From JAPPLB01 sp965208945 (GTDB lineage Bacteria; Acidobacteriota; Terriglobia; Bryobacterales; UBA6623), in assembly GCA_965208945.1 (NCBI GenBank), contig OZ242366.1:1922001-1986000 (forward strand): a stretch of 64,000 bases of DNA, given 5' to 3'. The notes below the pieces were generated by a model. The model was not told where the DNA came from, made no database searches, and worked only from the letters and a program-made list of their open reading frames with translations. Of the stretch, positions 41,166 to 50,177 are shown piece by piece. Made by a program: the position numbers and the translations under genes. The stretch's first letter is position 1. Each line of letters begins with the position of its first letter.

Positions 41166-41531
41166 TCAGAAGGATGCGCACTGCTTCCCGATGAGTGCAG
41201 AGGTGCGATACGACTCGAGAGCATTCCCGCGATGGGTTTGGACGACATGGTACGGCTGCGGCCAGGACTCAGCGAGGTCTTCCCATAGCGGCTGGAGATT
41301 CCGACGCCCTCGCTCGGATGGAATCAGAAAGGTCCCGAAGCGAGTTTTCCCCAGGATTGCCGGATCAATTACTTGCGTGCGGTACGCGTTAACCACTCGA
41401 TCACCCTCAGATCCGGTCTCGGCTTGACAGCCTCTCACGGCGCTTTGGCATAGACGAGACGCAGATGGTAATCCGAGTGAGTTGGTGACTCCGATTCGAC
41501 CGGCACGAACCAAGCCTTCATAGCACGGCAT
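41166..41531 (-). CDS. Hypothetical protein, doubtful
   Basis: A 121-codon frame just upstream of the Tsx-like gene, same strand. The C-terminal two-thirds (VVNAYRTQVIDPAILGKTRF, WEDLAESWPQPYHVVQTHRG) look protein-like, but there is no known family, no ribosome binding site I can point to and weak codon bias. It may be a gene remnant. Confidence 0.25.
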   Translation of the reverse strand: MPCYEGLVRAGRIGVTNSLGLPSASRLCQSAVRGCQAETGSEGDRVVNAYRTQVIDPAILGKTRFGTFLIPSERGRRNLQPLWEDLAESWPQPYHVVQTHRGNALESYRTSALIGKQCASF

Positions 41532-41996
41532 AGAAGCTTGTCTACCAGACTTGGTTCTATTGGGATTGACTGCAGGTCGATATTCGCCTCAATCTACTTG
41601 TACCGTATCAAACTATATCAAACGCTTGGCCAAGTTCGATGTTCTCCTGATTGCGACTCTCGGCTAGTATGACGATCTGACCCTTCGATGAGGCGCCAGT
41701 CTTCATCGCCAGTAAGCTAACGTCTTACTTCGGGGTTGTCAATCCTGGGATGACTACCGTGTCAAGGCCCAATAGAGATGTTCCCTTGGGTTGCCCAGTA
41801 GAAGTTTCTCCCTGGCTCGTCTAAAGAGGAATGTCTTTGTCGTGGCTGTGGGAATGCGAGAATTGCGGAAGCGATTTCCAAAGGCAGCAAGAACCGTCCT
41901 GTGCACTCGCTTGGTCAAGAAGGTTTTCCGTCCTTTCCATCCGGCTGGACGACCCATGTGATGTGAGCAAAACAATCCTACCCGCCTCTTTGTTAT
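41532..41996. other. AT-richer intergenic region after apbE
   Basis: About 465 bases downstream of the rimP-nusA-infB operon's last gene. No terminator hairpin, repeat or recognisable gene found. Small frames exist but none is supported. Confidence 0.45.
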
Positions 41997-42992
41997 TCAC
42001 GGGAGCCAGCCGCAGGGCCGACTTTCCTGGCACAAGAACACCCGGAAGCCTTCTGGGCTGTTCTGCACCGACCAATCTCGGCCATTCACGAAGAACGCTT
42101 TTGTCCAGGCCTCGCTGTCAAGAGTAGAAGATGCGAGAACGGACACGGACACGACACCCCGAGCGGGCATCCCCGTGCGGGGGTCCATGATGTGGCTGTA
42201 GATCTGGCCATCAGCCTCGAAGAACTTCTCATACGTGCCCGACGTTGACAACGATTGATCTCTGAGATGGATGTCCTCCAACGTTGCAGCGGTATTTTCC
42301 GGGTTGCGAATTCGGACCGGCCAACCATCAGGCTCGTCAGGAGGCGCGCCGATCGCATACATGCTGCTGCCCGCCGCACTGATGAAAGCCGCGGACACGC
42401 CGGCTTTGCCAAGGATGTCAGCCATCCGGTCGACGGCGTAGCCTTTACCGATACCGCCGGGATCGAGTTCAATTCCGTTCTTCAGAAATCGCACGGTTGA
42501 GTTCCTACGGTCTAATTCGATATGCCGGAAACCAACCTTGCGGCGCGCTGTGGCGAGTTGCCATGCATCCGGTAATGCACCACTACCCCTATAGAATCCC
42601 CAAACCTTCATCAGCGCGCCGACAGTGACGTCGAAAGCACCGTCACTCGCAAGGCTGTACTCCAAGCAGCGCGAGAGGAGGTCGGCCATTTCTTGCGAAA
42701 CGATAACAGGGTGCCCCGCTGCATCGCGGTTCAAGCGGCTCAGTTCGCTGTTCGGCTTGTAATTACTCAGAAAATCGTCGATGCGTCGCGCCTCATCGAA
42801 GGCCGCCCGAACAGCCGATGCGAGATTGCCACGGTGCTCTCCCAAAGCGGCAATGGTATAGGTCGATCCCATGATCGACGCACTCGCTTCGTAGCGCTGA
42901 AGCGGAGTTGGTTCGTCCGATCCGGCGGCAAGGGATGGCCGATCGATACAAGTAACGAAGTAAACCAAGAGAAGAGCAGCAATGCGCGTCAA
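41997..42992 (-). CDS. apbE: FAD:protein FMN transferase (ApbE)
   Basis: 331 residues with an N-terminal signal sequence (IAALLLVYFVTCIDRPSLAAG). ApbE attaches FMN to threonine of redox proteins such as Rnf/Nqr subunits in the periplasm. Seen: SIMGSTYTIAAL, the FLSNYKPNSELSRLNRDA segment, VTVGALMKVWGFY, the FAD-binding DPGGIGKGYAVDRMADIL, and SLSTSGTYEKFFEADGQIYSHIMDPRTGMPARG with the Mg2+-binding DPRTG region. All family landmarks are there. The gene overlaps the end of ylxP by four bases (ATGA), and so is the last gene of the rimP operon, an unusual site. No flavinylated target protein gene is nearby. Confidence 0.9.
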   Translation of the reverse strand: MTRIAALLLVYFVTCIDRPSLAAGSDEPTPLQRYEASASIMGSTYTIAALGEHRGNLASAVRAAFDEARRIDDFLSNYKPNSELSRLNRDAAGHPVIVSQEMADLLSRCLEYSLASDGAFDVTVGALMKVWGFYRGSGALPDAWQLATARRKVGFRHIELDRRNSTVRFLKNGIELDPGGIGKGYAVDRMADILGKAGVSAAFISAAGSSMYAIGAPPDEPDGWPVRIRNPENTAATLEDIHLRDQSLSTSGTYEKFFEADGQIYSHIMDPRTGMPARGVVSVSVLASSTLDSEAWTKAFFVNGRDWSVQNSPEGFRVFLCQESRPCGWLP

Positions 42993-43273
42993 AGGAACTC
43001 CACTTCGCGGCCTATGAGGTCAGCGCCGAGGAACCGCTCTGCTTCACTCTCGGCTTTCGCAAGCTGGTTCTGCACGCGCTGCCGATCTCTGGAGACCATG
43101 ACGACGGCGACGACCGACGCCTGCCAGGTGTCTTGACCATCCACTTCTGCGACGGAAACGTTGAATCGCTTCCGCAAGCGGTCCTTGAGCCCCTGCAGAA
43201 CGTGCCGCTTTTCCTTAAGCGAATGAGCGTGCTCGATGTGTATTTGAAGCGTCAGCAGTCCGACGACGGACAT
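42989..43273 (-). CDS. ylxP: DUF503 / YlxP family protein
   Basis: 94 residues from ATG 43273, which overlaps the infB stop by one base (TGATG). The sequence SVVGLLTLQIHIEHAHSLKEKRHVLQGLKDRLRKRFNVSVAEVDGQDTWQ is the family signature: an H(S/A)LKEKR motif followed by NVSVAEV. Family members usually lie directly after infB and before rbfA, and are suspected to act with ribosome assembly factors (inferred from genome context in other bacteria). Here the expected rbfA and truB are absent and apbE follows. A longer upstream frame to 43369 belongs to infB and is a shadow. Confidence 0.88.
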   Translation of the reverse strand: MSVVGLLTLQIHIEHAHSLKEKRHVLQGLKDRLRKRFNVSVAEVDGQDTWQASVVAVVMVSRDRQRVQNQLAKAESEAERFLGADLIGREVEFL

Positions 43274-46017
43274 CAAGCAAAGACTTCTTGCGCCACCTTC
43301 TCGGTGACAAACGCCTCGATGACGTCGCCTCTCTTGAGGTCGTTGAAGTTCGCAATACCCAAGCCGCATTCCTGTCCCGAGCGGACTTCGCTGACTTCAT
43401 CCTTGAAGCGGCGCAACGATCCGACCTTGCCTGTGTAAACGACTACATTGTCCCGCAACAGACGAACCTCGGCCTTGTTCGTAAGGCGGCCATCCTGAAT
43501 GAGGCAACCGGCGACTGTACCGACCTTGCTGACACGGAAGGTCTCGAGGACATCGGCGCGGCCGAGCATCGTTTCTTTGATGATCGGCTCTAGCAGCCCC
43601 GTCATTGCCGCTTTAACCTCGTCAATCAACTCGTAGATGATCGTGTGCAGGCGGATATCAACACCCTCGTGCTCCGCTACAACGGCCGCAGTTCGTTCTG
43701 GGCGCACGCTGAATCCGATAATGACAGCGTTCGCTGCGGTGGCCAACAGCACGTCGGATTCCGAAATCGCGCCGACTCCGGTGTGGATCAAATTGACCTT
43801 GACCTTTTCGTTGGCGAGATTCTTGAGTGCGTCGGTAAGCACCTCCATGGAGCCCTGTACGTCGCACTTCAGCACCAGAGGCAGTTCCTTGATATCACCA
43901 GAGCGTAACTGCTCCTGGAACTGTTCCAGTGACAAGCGGGATGACTTCGCGAGAGCCTGCTCGCGGGCCTTGTCCTCGCGGTACTCGACGATTTTTCTTG
44001 CTTTATCCGTATCCGTTGCGACCTGGAGAGTGTCACCGGGATCCGGGAGACCCTCGAGACCCAGCACCACGACGGCTGTTGACGGAGGCGCCTCTTTGAC
44101 CTTGGCTCCGCGGTCATCGATCATGGCGCGCACTTTACCGTATACGGATCCCACGAGGAAGTGATCTCCGTTGCGTAGCGTGCCGTTACGAACCAGAACG
44201 GTGGCGACCGGACCCTGACCACGGTCAAGCTTGGCCTCGAGTACGAAGCCGACAGCCGGCCGATTCGCGTTAGCCTTCAACTCTCTTAGGTCTGTAACAA
44301 GAAGGACCATCTCCAGGAGTTGGTTCAGGTTCGTCTTCTCGGCCGCGGAAACCGGGACCATCACGACATCGCCTCCCCAGTCCTCCGGCAACAAGCCTCG
44401 GTCGGCCAGTTGCTGCTTCACGCGGTCTGGGTCGGCGCCGGGAAGGTCGATCTTGTTGATCGCAACCACAATCGGGACATCCGCTGCCCTGGCATGATCG
44501 ATCGCCTCGATCGTTTGCGGCATTACACCATCGTCGGCGCTTACAACCAAGATGACGACATCGGTACTCTGTGCACCCCGTGCTCGCATGCGTGTAAACG
44601 CTTCGTGGCCTGGTGTATCGATGAACACAATGCGGTGGCCTTCATGCTCGACATGGTAGGCGCCGATGGCCTGGGTGATGCCACCCGCCTCGCGCTCGGC
44701 GATGTTGGTCTCACGAATGGCGTCCAAGAGCGATGTCTTTCCGTGATCGACGTGACCCATAACCGTGACGACGGGAGCACGCTCTTGCAGGTCGGCCGTC
44801 TCCTGGGACTCCTCCAACTCGAGCATCGTCTCTTCTTCGTAGCTCAATTCGGTGGCGGTGGCGCCGAAGTGTTTACAGAGATCCTGAATCATCTCCATGT
44901 CAAGGGTCTGGTTGATCGTCGCGAATAGGCCACGGTCGACGAGAGTCTTGATGATCAAGTTGGCTTTGATACCTAGCTTCTCCGCCAGTTCCTTGACGGT
45001 CGTACCGGCGCTGACGGTGACCTCCGTATTGACGGCCTTCGGAGGAACGGCCTGTGCTCGACTAGCCTGACGTCGAAGCACCTTCGCTTCGCGTTCCGCT
45101 TCGCGATCGCGGACTGTCCTCGTCTGAGCGGGCCGAGGAGGCCTGCGTCCGGCGGGGCGCGCGGGCTGGCCGGGCGGGGGCAAGGTTCCCGGATGAGGTA
45201 CTCGGGGGCCAGGGAAACGCGCTCCCGGCATCGGTCCGGGTACACCGGGAACACTAGGTCGGCGCGCACGCGCATAGATCGGCTTTCCGGGTACCGGCTT
45301 CTGCGGCGTAGGCATCTGCGGCTGTGGACGGGCTGGGGGTGGCCGCACTGCTCGCTTGGCCGGGAGCCGTGCTAGAGGCTGTGATGGCGCGGGTGAAACC
45401 CCTGCTACGGGCGGGCGAAGAGGTGCACCGGGTAAGGCTGACACGCTGGTTTCCGGTTTGAACGGAGCACTGCGACCTTGTGGAACCGCCGCACTCGGCA
45501 CCTGTTTCTGAATCCGCTTGACCGGATACCCTGGGCCCTCTGCCGGTCTTTGTTGCGTGGTGCTTGCCGGCGAAGACGTCACGGGCTTGACCGGCGTAGT
45601 CTTCGGAGTGACGGGAGGAATCACCGGGCGGACCGGTTTCAGAGGCGGCCGTAAGGCTTGCACGGGTGGGCGCAGGGGCGTGGCTCGCGGTCCGGTCGGA
45701 ATCGAAGGCTTCACAGGTCGCGAAACTACGGGTCGCGAAGCAAACCGATTTGATGCCGGTAGCGCATCTGCAAAACGTCGGGGGGTTGCTTTCTTGGCGG
45801 GCGACGGCTCGTCCCTCGATTCTTGGGCCTGTTGACGAGCTTGATTCTGTTGGCGATAGTGCTCGCGGATCTTATCGGCTGCATCCTCTTCTATGGAGCT
45901 CGAATGGGTCTTCTTCTCGATGACCCCGACTTTCGGTAGGATATCGAGTATCGCCTGTGCTTTTACTTCGAGCTCGCGGGCCAGCTCGTTGATCCGCGTT
46001 TTTTTCGTCTTACTCAA
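43273..46017 (-). CDS. infB: Translation initiation factor IF-2
   Basis: 914 residues, a normal length. Domain order: N-terminal IF2_N motif (RINELARELEVKAQAILDILPKVG), a long Pro/Arg/Ala-rich linker (about 70-330), a second IF2_N (TVKELAEKLGIKANLIIKTLVDRG), G domain (about 415-585), then domains II to IV. G1 is VMGHVDHGKTSL, G3 is FIDTPGHEAFTRMR, G4 is NKIDLP. The switch region reads GGITQAIGAY where most IF-2 have GGITQHIGAY, a substitution to confirm. It overlaps nusA by four bases (ATGA) and ylxP by one. IF-2 places initiator tRNA on the ribosome and hydrolyses GTP at subunit joining. Confidence 0.97.
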   Translation of the reverse strand: MSKTKKTRINELARELEVKAQAILDILPKVGVIEKKTHSSSIEEDAADKIREHYRQQNQARQQAQESRDEPSPAKKATPRRFADALPASNRFASRPVVSRPVKPSIPTGPRATPLRPPVQALRPPLKPVRPVIPPVTPKTTPVKPVTSSPASTTQQRPAEGPGYPVKRIQKQVPSAAVPQGRSAPFKPETSVSALPGAPLRPPVAGVSPAPSQPLARLPAKRAVRPPPARPQPQMPTPQKPVPGKPIYARARRPSVPGVPGPMPGARFPGPRVPHPGTLPPPGQPARPAGRRPPRPAQTRTVRDREAEREAKVLRRQASRAQAVPPKAVNTEVTVSAGTTVKELAEKLGIKANLIIKTLVDRGLFATINQTLDMEMIQDLCKHFGATATELSYEEETMLELEESQETADLQERAPVVTVMGHVDHGKTSLLDAIRETNIAEREAGGITQAIGAYHVEHEGHRIVFIDTPGHEAFTRMRARGAQSTDVVILVVSADDGVMPQTIEAIDHARAADVPIVVAINKIDLPGADPDRVKQQLADRGLLPEDWGGDVVMVPVSAAEKTNLNQLLEMVLLVTDLRELKANANRPAVGFVLEAKLDRGQGPVATVLVRNGTLRNGDHFLVGSVYGKVRAMIDDRGAKVKEAPPSTAVVVLGLEGLPDPGDTLQVATDTDKARKIVEYREDKAREQALAKSSRLSLEQFQEQLRSGDIKELPLVLKCDVQGSMEVLTDALKNLANEKVKVNLIHTGVGAISESDVLLATAANAVIIGFSVRPERTAAVVAEHEGVDIRLHTIIYELIDEVKAAMTGLLEPIIKETMLGRADVLETFRVSKVGTVAGCLIQDGRLTNKAEVRLLRDNVVVYTGKVGSLRRFKDEVSEVRSGQECGLGIANFNDLKRGDVIEAFVTEKVAQEVFA

Positions 46018-47639
46018 GACCGGTCGGACTCCTTCGCCGTTAGGTTGTCATGGACATCATCCTCGACTGGTGGTGTTGATTCGACAACCGGGGAGTGCTG
46101 GAGTTGGGTCTCGCCACTCTCCGTGTCGGAGTGGGTGAATTCGCTCTCCACTTTGTTGGTAGTGAAGGGCAAATCCACGTCCATGTTATCAAAATCGATG
46201 TCGTCGTCTTCAAATCCGTCATTGTCCCCATCCACACCTTCAACCGGCAAGCCGGGCATGACGGAAGCGGTCTCCGTCGTAGAGTCCGCCATGGCTTGCT
46301 CTGGTTCCTGAGCTACAACTGGCTCTTCAGGGACTGTCTCCTGTTCAGAGGGCGTCAGGCTCAGTTCGCTCGACTCGAACTGCCCAAAATAAGCCCCAAC
46401 GGAGAGTGTGATTTTCTCGACCATTTCCGGCCCGATGCCAGGGATCTCCTCGAGTTGCTCGGGTGTCATGTCGGCGATCCGCTCGACTGTTGCTAACCCC
46501 GCTTCCAGAAGCTTGTCCACGAGATTCTCGCCCAAGCCGTGTTCGATCAAGATGCTGACCGGCGTACCGGAACCCGCCATCGCTGCCATAGCGGACTCGA
46601 CTTCCTGGCGTTTTTCGTCTTCGCTCTTGATATCGATCCTCCAACTCATCAGCTTGGCGGCCAAGCGGACATTCTGGCCTTTCTTGCCGATGGCCAGCGA
46701 GAGTTGGGTTTCCTCGACGATCACTTCAAGGTGGCGTGCAAGGGGGTCGATGACCGATACACGGCTGATCTTCGCGGGGCTCAGTGCGCGTGTCGCCATT
46801 TCAACCGGTTCTTCGGAGTATTCGATGATGTCGATCTTCTCGCCTCGCAGTTCCCGGATGATCGACTGCACGCGCATGCCCTTCATGCCGACGCAGGCAC
46901 CGACAGCGTCCACATCGCGATCGCTCGACTGAACGGCGATCTTGGTGCGCTCGCCTGCTTCGCGACCGCAGGCCATAATCTTGACCGTTCCGTCGTAGAT
47001 CTCAGGAACTTCCTGTTCGAAGAGCGTTTTGACCAATTCTTCGGAGGCTCGTGAGACGATGACTGCCGGTCCGCGGCCTGCCTTTTCAATATTTTTGATC
47101 ACGACGCGAATCCGGTCACCGGGAGAGAAGCTTTCAAGCCGCGACTGTTCACGCCGTGGAAGTCGAGCCTCGGTCCGCCCGATGTCAACGATCAGGTCCG
47201 GCCCTTCGATGCGCTTGACGGTGCACGGTACAATCTCGCTAATGCGACCCGAAAACTCATTAAAGATCGTTTCCCGCTCGGCCTCGCGGATCTTCTGGAA
47301 AATCACTTGTTTTGCAAGCTGGGCGGAGATGCGTCCCAAACCATCTGTTTTTTTTCGAAATCGGATCTCCTCTCCGATGGAGGCGTCGGGCCGGAAGCGG
47401 CGGGCGGCGCTCACGCTGATCTCGCGAGCTGGATTGGCCACGAGCTCGGAAACGATCTTGACGGCGTACACTTCGACTTGGCCCGAGTGGCCGTTATAAT
47501 CAGCGACCAACTCTTCGCCCGCCTTGTAATACTTACGCGCCGCGACTACGATTGCGTCCTTGAGGGCATCGATCACGACTTGGGGATCGATCCCCTTGGC
47601 ACGACTCAAATCCTCGATTTGACCGAAAAGGTTCTCCAT
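46014..47639 (-). CDS. nusA: Transcription termination/antitermination factor NusA
   Basis: 541 residues. N-terminal RNA-polymerase-binding domain (about 1-130), S1 domain (IVPCTVKRIEGPDLIVDIGRTEARLP), two KH domains (FEQEVPEIYDGTVKIMACGREAGERTKIAVQS..DVDAVGACVGMKGMRVQSIIRELRGEKIDII and QLSLAIGKKGQNVRLAAKLMSWRIDI), then a single helix-hairpin-helix-like repeat (LVDKLLEAGLATVERIADMTPEQLEEIPGIG). The final 100 residues are very acidic (GDNDGFEDDDIDFDNMDVD), which is uncommon in NusA outside some lineages and may replace the second acidic repeat of E. coli NusA. The gene is 28 bases after rimP and overlaps infB by four bases. Confidence 0.97.
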   Translation of the reverse strand: MENLFGQIEDLSRAKGIDPQVVIDALKDAIVVAARKYYKAGEELVADYNGHSGQVEVYAVKIVSELVANPAREISVSAARRFRPDASIGEEIRFRKKTDGLGRISAQLAKQVIFQKIREAERETIFNEFSGRISEIVPCTVKRIEGPDLIVDIGRTEARLPRREQSRLESFSPGDRIRVVIKNIEKAGRGPAVIVSRASEELVKTLFEQEVPEIYDGTVKIMACGREAGERTKIAVQSSDRDVDAVGACVGMKGMRVQSIIRELRGEKIDIIEYSEEPVEMATRALSPAKISRVSVIDPLARHLEVIVEETQLSLAIGKKGQNVRLAAKLMSWRIDIKSEDEKRQEVESAMAAMAGSGTPVSILIEHGLGENLVDKLLEAGLATVERIADMTPEQLEEIPGIGPEMVEKITLSVGAYFGQFESSELSLTPSEQETVPEEPVVAQEPEQAMADSTTETASVMPGLPVEGVDGDNDGFEDDDIDFDNMDVDLPFTTNKVESEFTHSDTESGETQLQHSPVVESTPPVEDDVHDNLTAKESDRS

Positions 47640-47667
47640 TTTGCCCTCAAAAAGAAAAAGTCGGCCT

Positions 47668-48135
47668 TCAGAGTTCCACGACTAGACGCGCTTGCTGGAT
47701 ATCTTCCAGTCGAAACTGCATTAGGTTTCCCGCGCTCTCCACGGTCACAGCACCTTCGATGCAGCCTCGCAGGCGGCCCGTAAATTGCTTCCGTCCTTCC
47801 ATCGGGTGCCGAAGCTTGATCCGTGCCTTCTTTCCGGCGAAGCGCTCGTAGTCGGATTGCTTCATCAGCTTACGATCCAGTCCTGGAGACGATACCTCGA
47901 GCCGGTAGGGTCCGGGCATCAGATCCTCCACATCGAGAATCGGCCCGATCTCCCGTGAAACCTCCTCGCAATCCATATGGGTAATCCCCTCCGGACAGTC
48001 GATGAAGATTCTGAGGACACCGTTTCTCGGCCCCCCACGCAGTTCGACATCGACAACTTCCAACCCCTTCGACGAGGTGACCCTTTCCGCAATCTTGTAA
48101 ATCTCCTGCTGAACCCGCCCGTGCGCCCAAGCCAT
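47668..48135 (-). CDS. rimP: Ribosome maturation factor RimP
   Basis: 155 residues. Family landmarks: VTSSKGLEVVDVELRGG, LRIFIDCPEGITHMDCEEVSREIGPILD, and LEVSSPGLDRKLMKQSDYERFAGKKARIKLR. RimP helps 30S subunit assembly around S12 and S19. It is the first gene of the rimP-nusA-infB-ylxP-apbE operon. The N-terminal helix MAWAHGRVQQEIYKIAE begins at ATG 48135; no strong ribosome binding site is visible, but a hairpin lies just upstream. Confidence 0.95.
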   Translation of the reverse strand: MAWAHGRVQQEIYKIAERVTSSKGLEVVDVELRGGPRNGVLRIFIDCPEGITHMDCEEVSREIGPILDVEDLMPGPYRLEVSSPGLDRKLMKQSDYERFAGKKARIKLRHPMEGRKQFTGRLRGCIEGAVTVESAGNLMQFRLEDIQQARLVVEL

Positions 48136-48160
48136 GGGTACACCACTTTTGGGCGCAATA

Positions 48161-48184
48161 AAAAAGTGGGCATTCGCCCACTTT
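48161..48184 (-). promoter_or_regulatory. rimP leader hairpin with T-run (attenuator-like)
   Basis: Read on the minus strand, AAAGTGGGC, loop GAAT, GCCCACTTT followed by TTT and A forms a nine-pair stem with a T-tract, 25 bases before the rimP start. An intrinsic-terminator shape in this position recalls the rimP leader of many proteobacteria, thought to sense ribosomal state or NusA level. That this copy does so is inference. A second short match, GGGCGCAA/TTGGGCGC-like, lies between it and the start. Confidence 0.75.
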
Positions 48185-48185
48185 G

Positions 48186-48527
48186 GAAACGCGCCCCCAG
48201 TAAGCCCTTTCGGCTTTATTGTAGAGGTCGCCGTTCTCGAAACGCAAGAGAAACCACCTCTTCTATTTCGTCCGCAAGCAGAAGCAACTGCGCCGCACTA
48301 GTGCCGCCCGGTGTCGCGGTGTCGCAATGGCCGCCGTGAGTCCTGCTCGGCGGCATTCCCCCGAAGTTTCCAGCGCCAAGATCGCGTCTTAGAGCCCCGA
48401 GCCCGCCCCTTGTTGGCGCACTTGTTGTGCACCTAGCTTTTGCCTGAAACACCGCCTATATGGTTTTCCTACCGATGTAGTTTCGAGTGTATTCCGGACT
48501 ATTGACAGCCGCTCGGGGGTGTGCTGT
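48186..48527. other. Region upstream of rimP, no gene supported
   Basis: About 340 bases that should hold the rimP operon promoter. A 78-codon frame at 48216-48452 (minus) ends with an amphipathic stretch (AAQLLLLADEIEEVVSLAFRE) that might belong to a small protein, but I cannot support it. No tRNA is seen. Confidence 0.4.
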
Positions 48528-48815
48528 TCAGCGCTTCTCCCTCACACAGGCCACCCGTGCTCTGAGTGAGGTTGCGTTGTGAAAAGCAACGTTCGCGTCT
48601 CTCTCAGCGAGACTGCCTCGCAGGGTCAATGACGCTTGGCAGATCCCGTCCAGCAAACTCGCTGCGGACGAACCTTGTCGACGTTCTTTGAATGAGCGCA
48701 CTCGCTCGAAACCATCAACAAGCCGTTGGGACAAGTCGTCTAGGTCCTGCCAGTCTTCGTCGCTGAGATGGGGAGCCTCCAGCAATTCGAGAATGCAATC
48801 AATGTAGAACTGCAT
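48528..48815 (-). CDS. Small conserved-looking hypothetical protein
   Basis: 95 residues, acidic N-terminal half (MQFYIDCILELLEAPHLSDEDW) predicted helical, followed by DLSQRLVDGFERVRSFKERR. ATG 48815 has GAAGGAGAC a few bases upstream (reverse of GTCTCCTTC at 48820), a strong ribosome binding site. No signal peptide or membrane helix. I do not recognise a family. It lies between the rimP and TonB-receptor operons on the same strand. Confidence 0.55.
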   Translation of the reverse strand: MQFYIDCILELLEAPHLSDEDWQDLDDLSQRLVDGFERVRSFKERRQGSSAASLLDGICQASLTLRGSLAERDANVAFHNATSLRARVACVREKR

Positions 48816-48887
48816 GAAGTCTCCTTCCGTTTGGATCGTGGTTCAGTTCGACGTTGAACCCGGAAGTGAAGACGTCCAGAGGTTTGT

Positions 48888-50177
48888 TCAGCCGGCTGAT
48901 ACCTTGATCAATCGCCGACCATAGCGCAGCAGAAGGCAGTCCTCGGCTACGGCCGTCCCGTAGAGGCGACTCTCTTCAGACAGGCTGTTTCTGGCGATCC
49001 GTGTGAATGAAGCGCCCGCCTCGATGACTTCCGTCACGCCGTTGACGCCGCAGAAGTAGACTCGATCCTTCAAGCCGATCGGAGAGGCCCAATTTGGTCC
49101 TTCGAGTCGGGAACGCCAGAGTTCCTCTCCGGATTCGATATCGAGACAGAAGGCCACGCCGGCCTTGCTGACCATGTAAACCCGCGACTGATGTACAAGT
49201 GGGGAACTGAAATACGAAGCCGCCTCCGTGGCTCGCCAGACGATCTCCGGCATTGCTTTCGCATTCGAGCCGAAACGGATGGCTACGGTATGCGCCTTGC
49301 GGCTCGATCCGATGATCGCTCCGCCGGCGATGGGTGTCGGAGAGGCGATGAACGCGCCTTCAAGTCCGTCCAAGGTCCACAGCAACGAGCCGTCGGCGGT
49401 GTCGTAGGCGTCGACGCGCTTTCCCACACTGACAAGCGCGATCTCACGGCCATCGTGCTTGGCGATGCTGGGTGTGCTCCAGCTAACACCTTTCGGGCGA
49501 TCCGCCTTCCAAACGGTTTCGCCGGTTCCGCGATCGGTGCAGAGCAGGTAGGATGGCCCGTCGTGAGCCACCAGTACCAACAGGCCCGAGCCACAGAGGC
49601 GGACCGAGCTGCCGATTCCGTGGTGTCCTCCGAATTCCCCGAACTCCTTGGTAAGTTGGCGCTCCCACTTGAGTTTTCCAATGTGATCAATGGCCGCTAA
49701 GTTTCCGGTTTCAAAAAACGCGTAGACCGCATCCGCGTCCACCGCCGGGGTAGGCGCAGCCTTGCTGATCATATTGGAGTCTTCGATGGACTGCCCCGGT
49801 CTGCCTTGATACATCCACAGATTCTTGCCGGCAGAGAGATTGTGCGCGGCCAGCATGAGCGTCTCCTTATGAGTGCCTTCGACGCTTGTCACGAAGACCT
49901 TGTCTCCATAGACGACCGGACTCGATTGACCATAACCCGGAGTGGCTACGCTCCATGCGACATTCTTATCGTCGGACCATTCCAGAGGAAGTCTCTGGTC
50001 AGCACCCACGGAACTCGCTCCGTCACCGCGGAACTGCGTCCAGCGCGTCCCGGCGGCGGCGACCGGACCGCAGACTGCGCTGAGGAATGCCCGACGAGAG
50101 AAGTTGGATGGAGAACCGGAAACTCGCATCGAAGGGATTGTCCTTTCTTCTATCGCCCCGCTTGTTTCAGCGCTCAT
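48888..50177 (-). CDS. Tat-exported PQQ-like (YncE/BamB type) beta-propeller protein
   Basis: About 429 residues from ATG 50177, which overlaps the upstream small gene by four bases (ATGA); ATG 50129 with AAAGGA upstream is the alternative. A twin-arginine signal (NFSRRAFLSAVCGPVAAAG) is followed by WTQFRGDGASSVG, the standard start of PQQ-like propellers in Planctomycetota/Acidobacteriota. Repeated blades with A-x-D or similar then G-x-x-x-W patterns occur (NLSAGKNLWMYQG, DRGTGETVWKADRP, DTADGSLLWTLDG, DIESGEELWRS). Whether it binds a quinone is unknown, as the catalytic residues of true PQQ dehydrogenases are absent. Fourth gene of the TonB-receptor operon. Confidence 0.8.
   Translation of the reverse strand: MSAETSGAIEERTIPSMRVSGSPSNFSRRAFLSAVCGPVAAAGTRWTQFRGDGASSVGADQRLPLEWSDDKNVAWSVATPGYGQSSPVVYGDKVFVTSVEGTHKETLMLAAHNLSAGKNLWMYQGRPGQSIEDSNMISKAAPTPAVDADAVYAFFETGNLAAIDHIGKLKWERQLTKEFGEFGGHHGIGSSVRLCGSGLLVLVAHDGPSYLLCTDRGTGETVWKADRPKGVSWSTPSIAKHDGREIALVSVGKRVDAYDTADGSLLWTLDGLEGAFIASPTPIAGGAIIGSSRKAHTVAIRFGSNAKAMPEIVWRATEAASYFSSPLVHQSRVYMVSKAGVAFCLDIESGEELWRSRLEGPNWASPIGLKDRVYFCGVNGVTEVIEAGASFTRIARNSLSEESRLYGTAVAEDCLLLRYGRRLIKVSAG

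Noticed and set aside
40306..41181. Longer start for the Tsx-like gene at 41181
   Set aside because: ATG 41100 has a good ribosome binding site and gives a proper signal peptide; the extra 27 residues do not.
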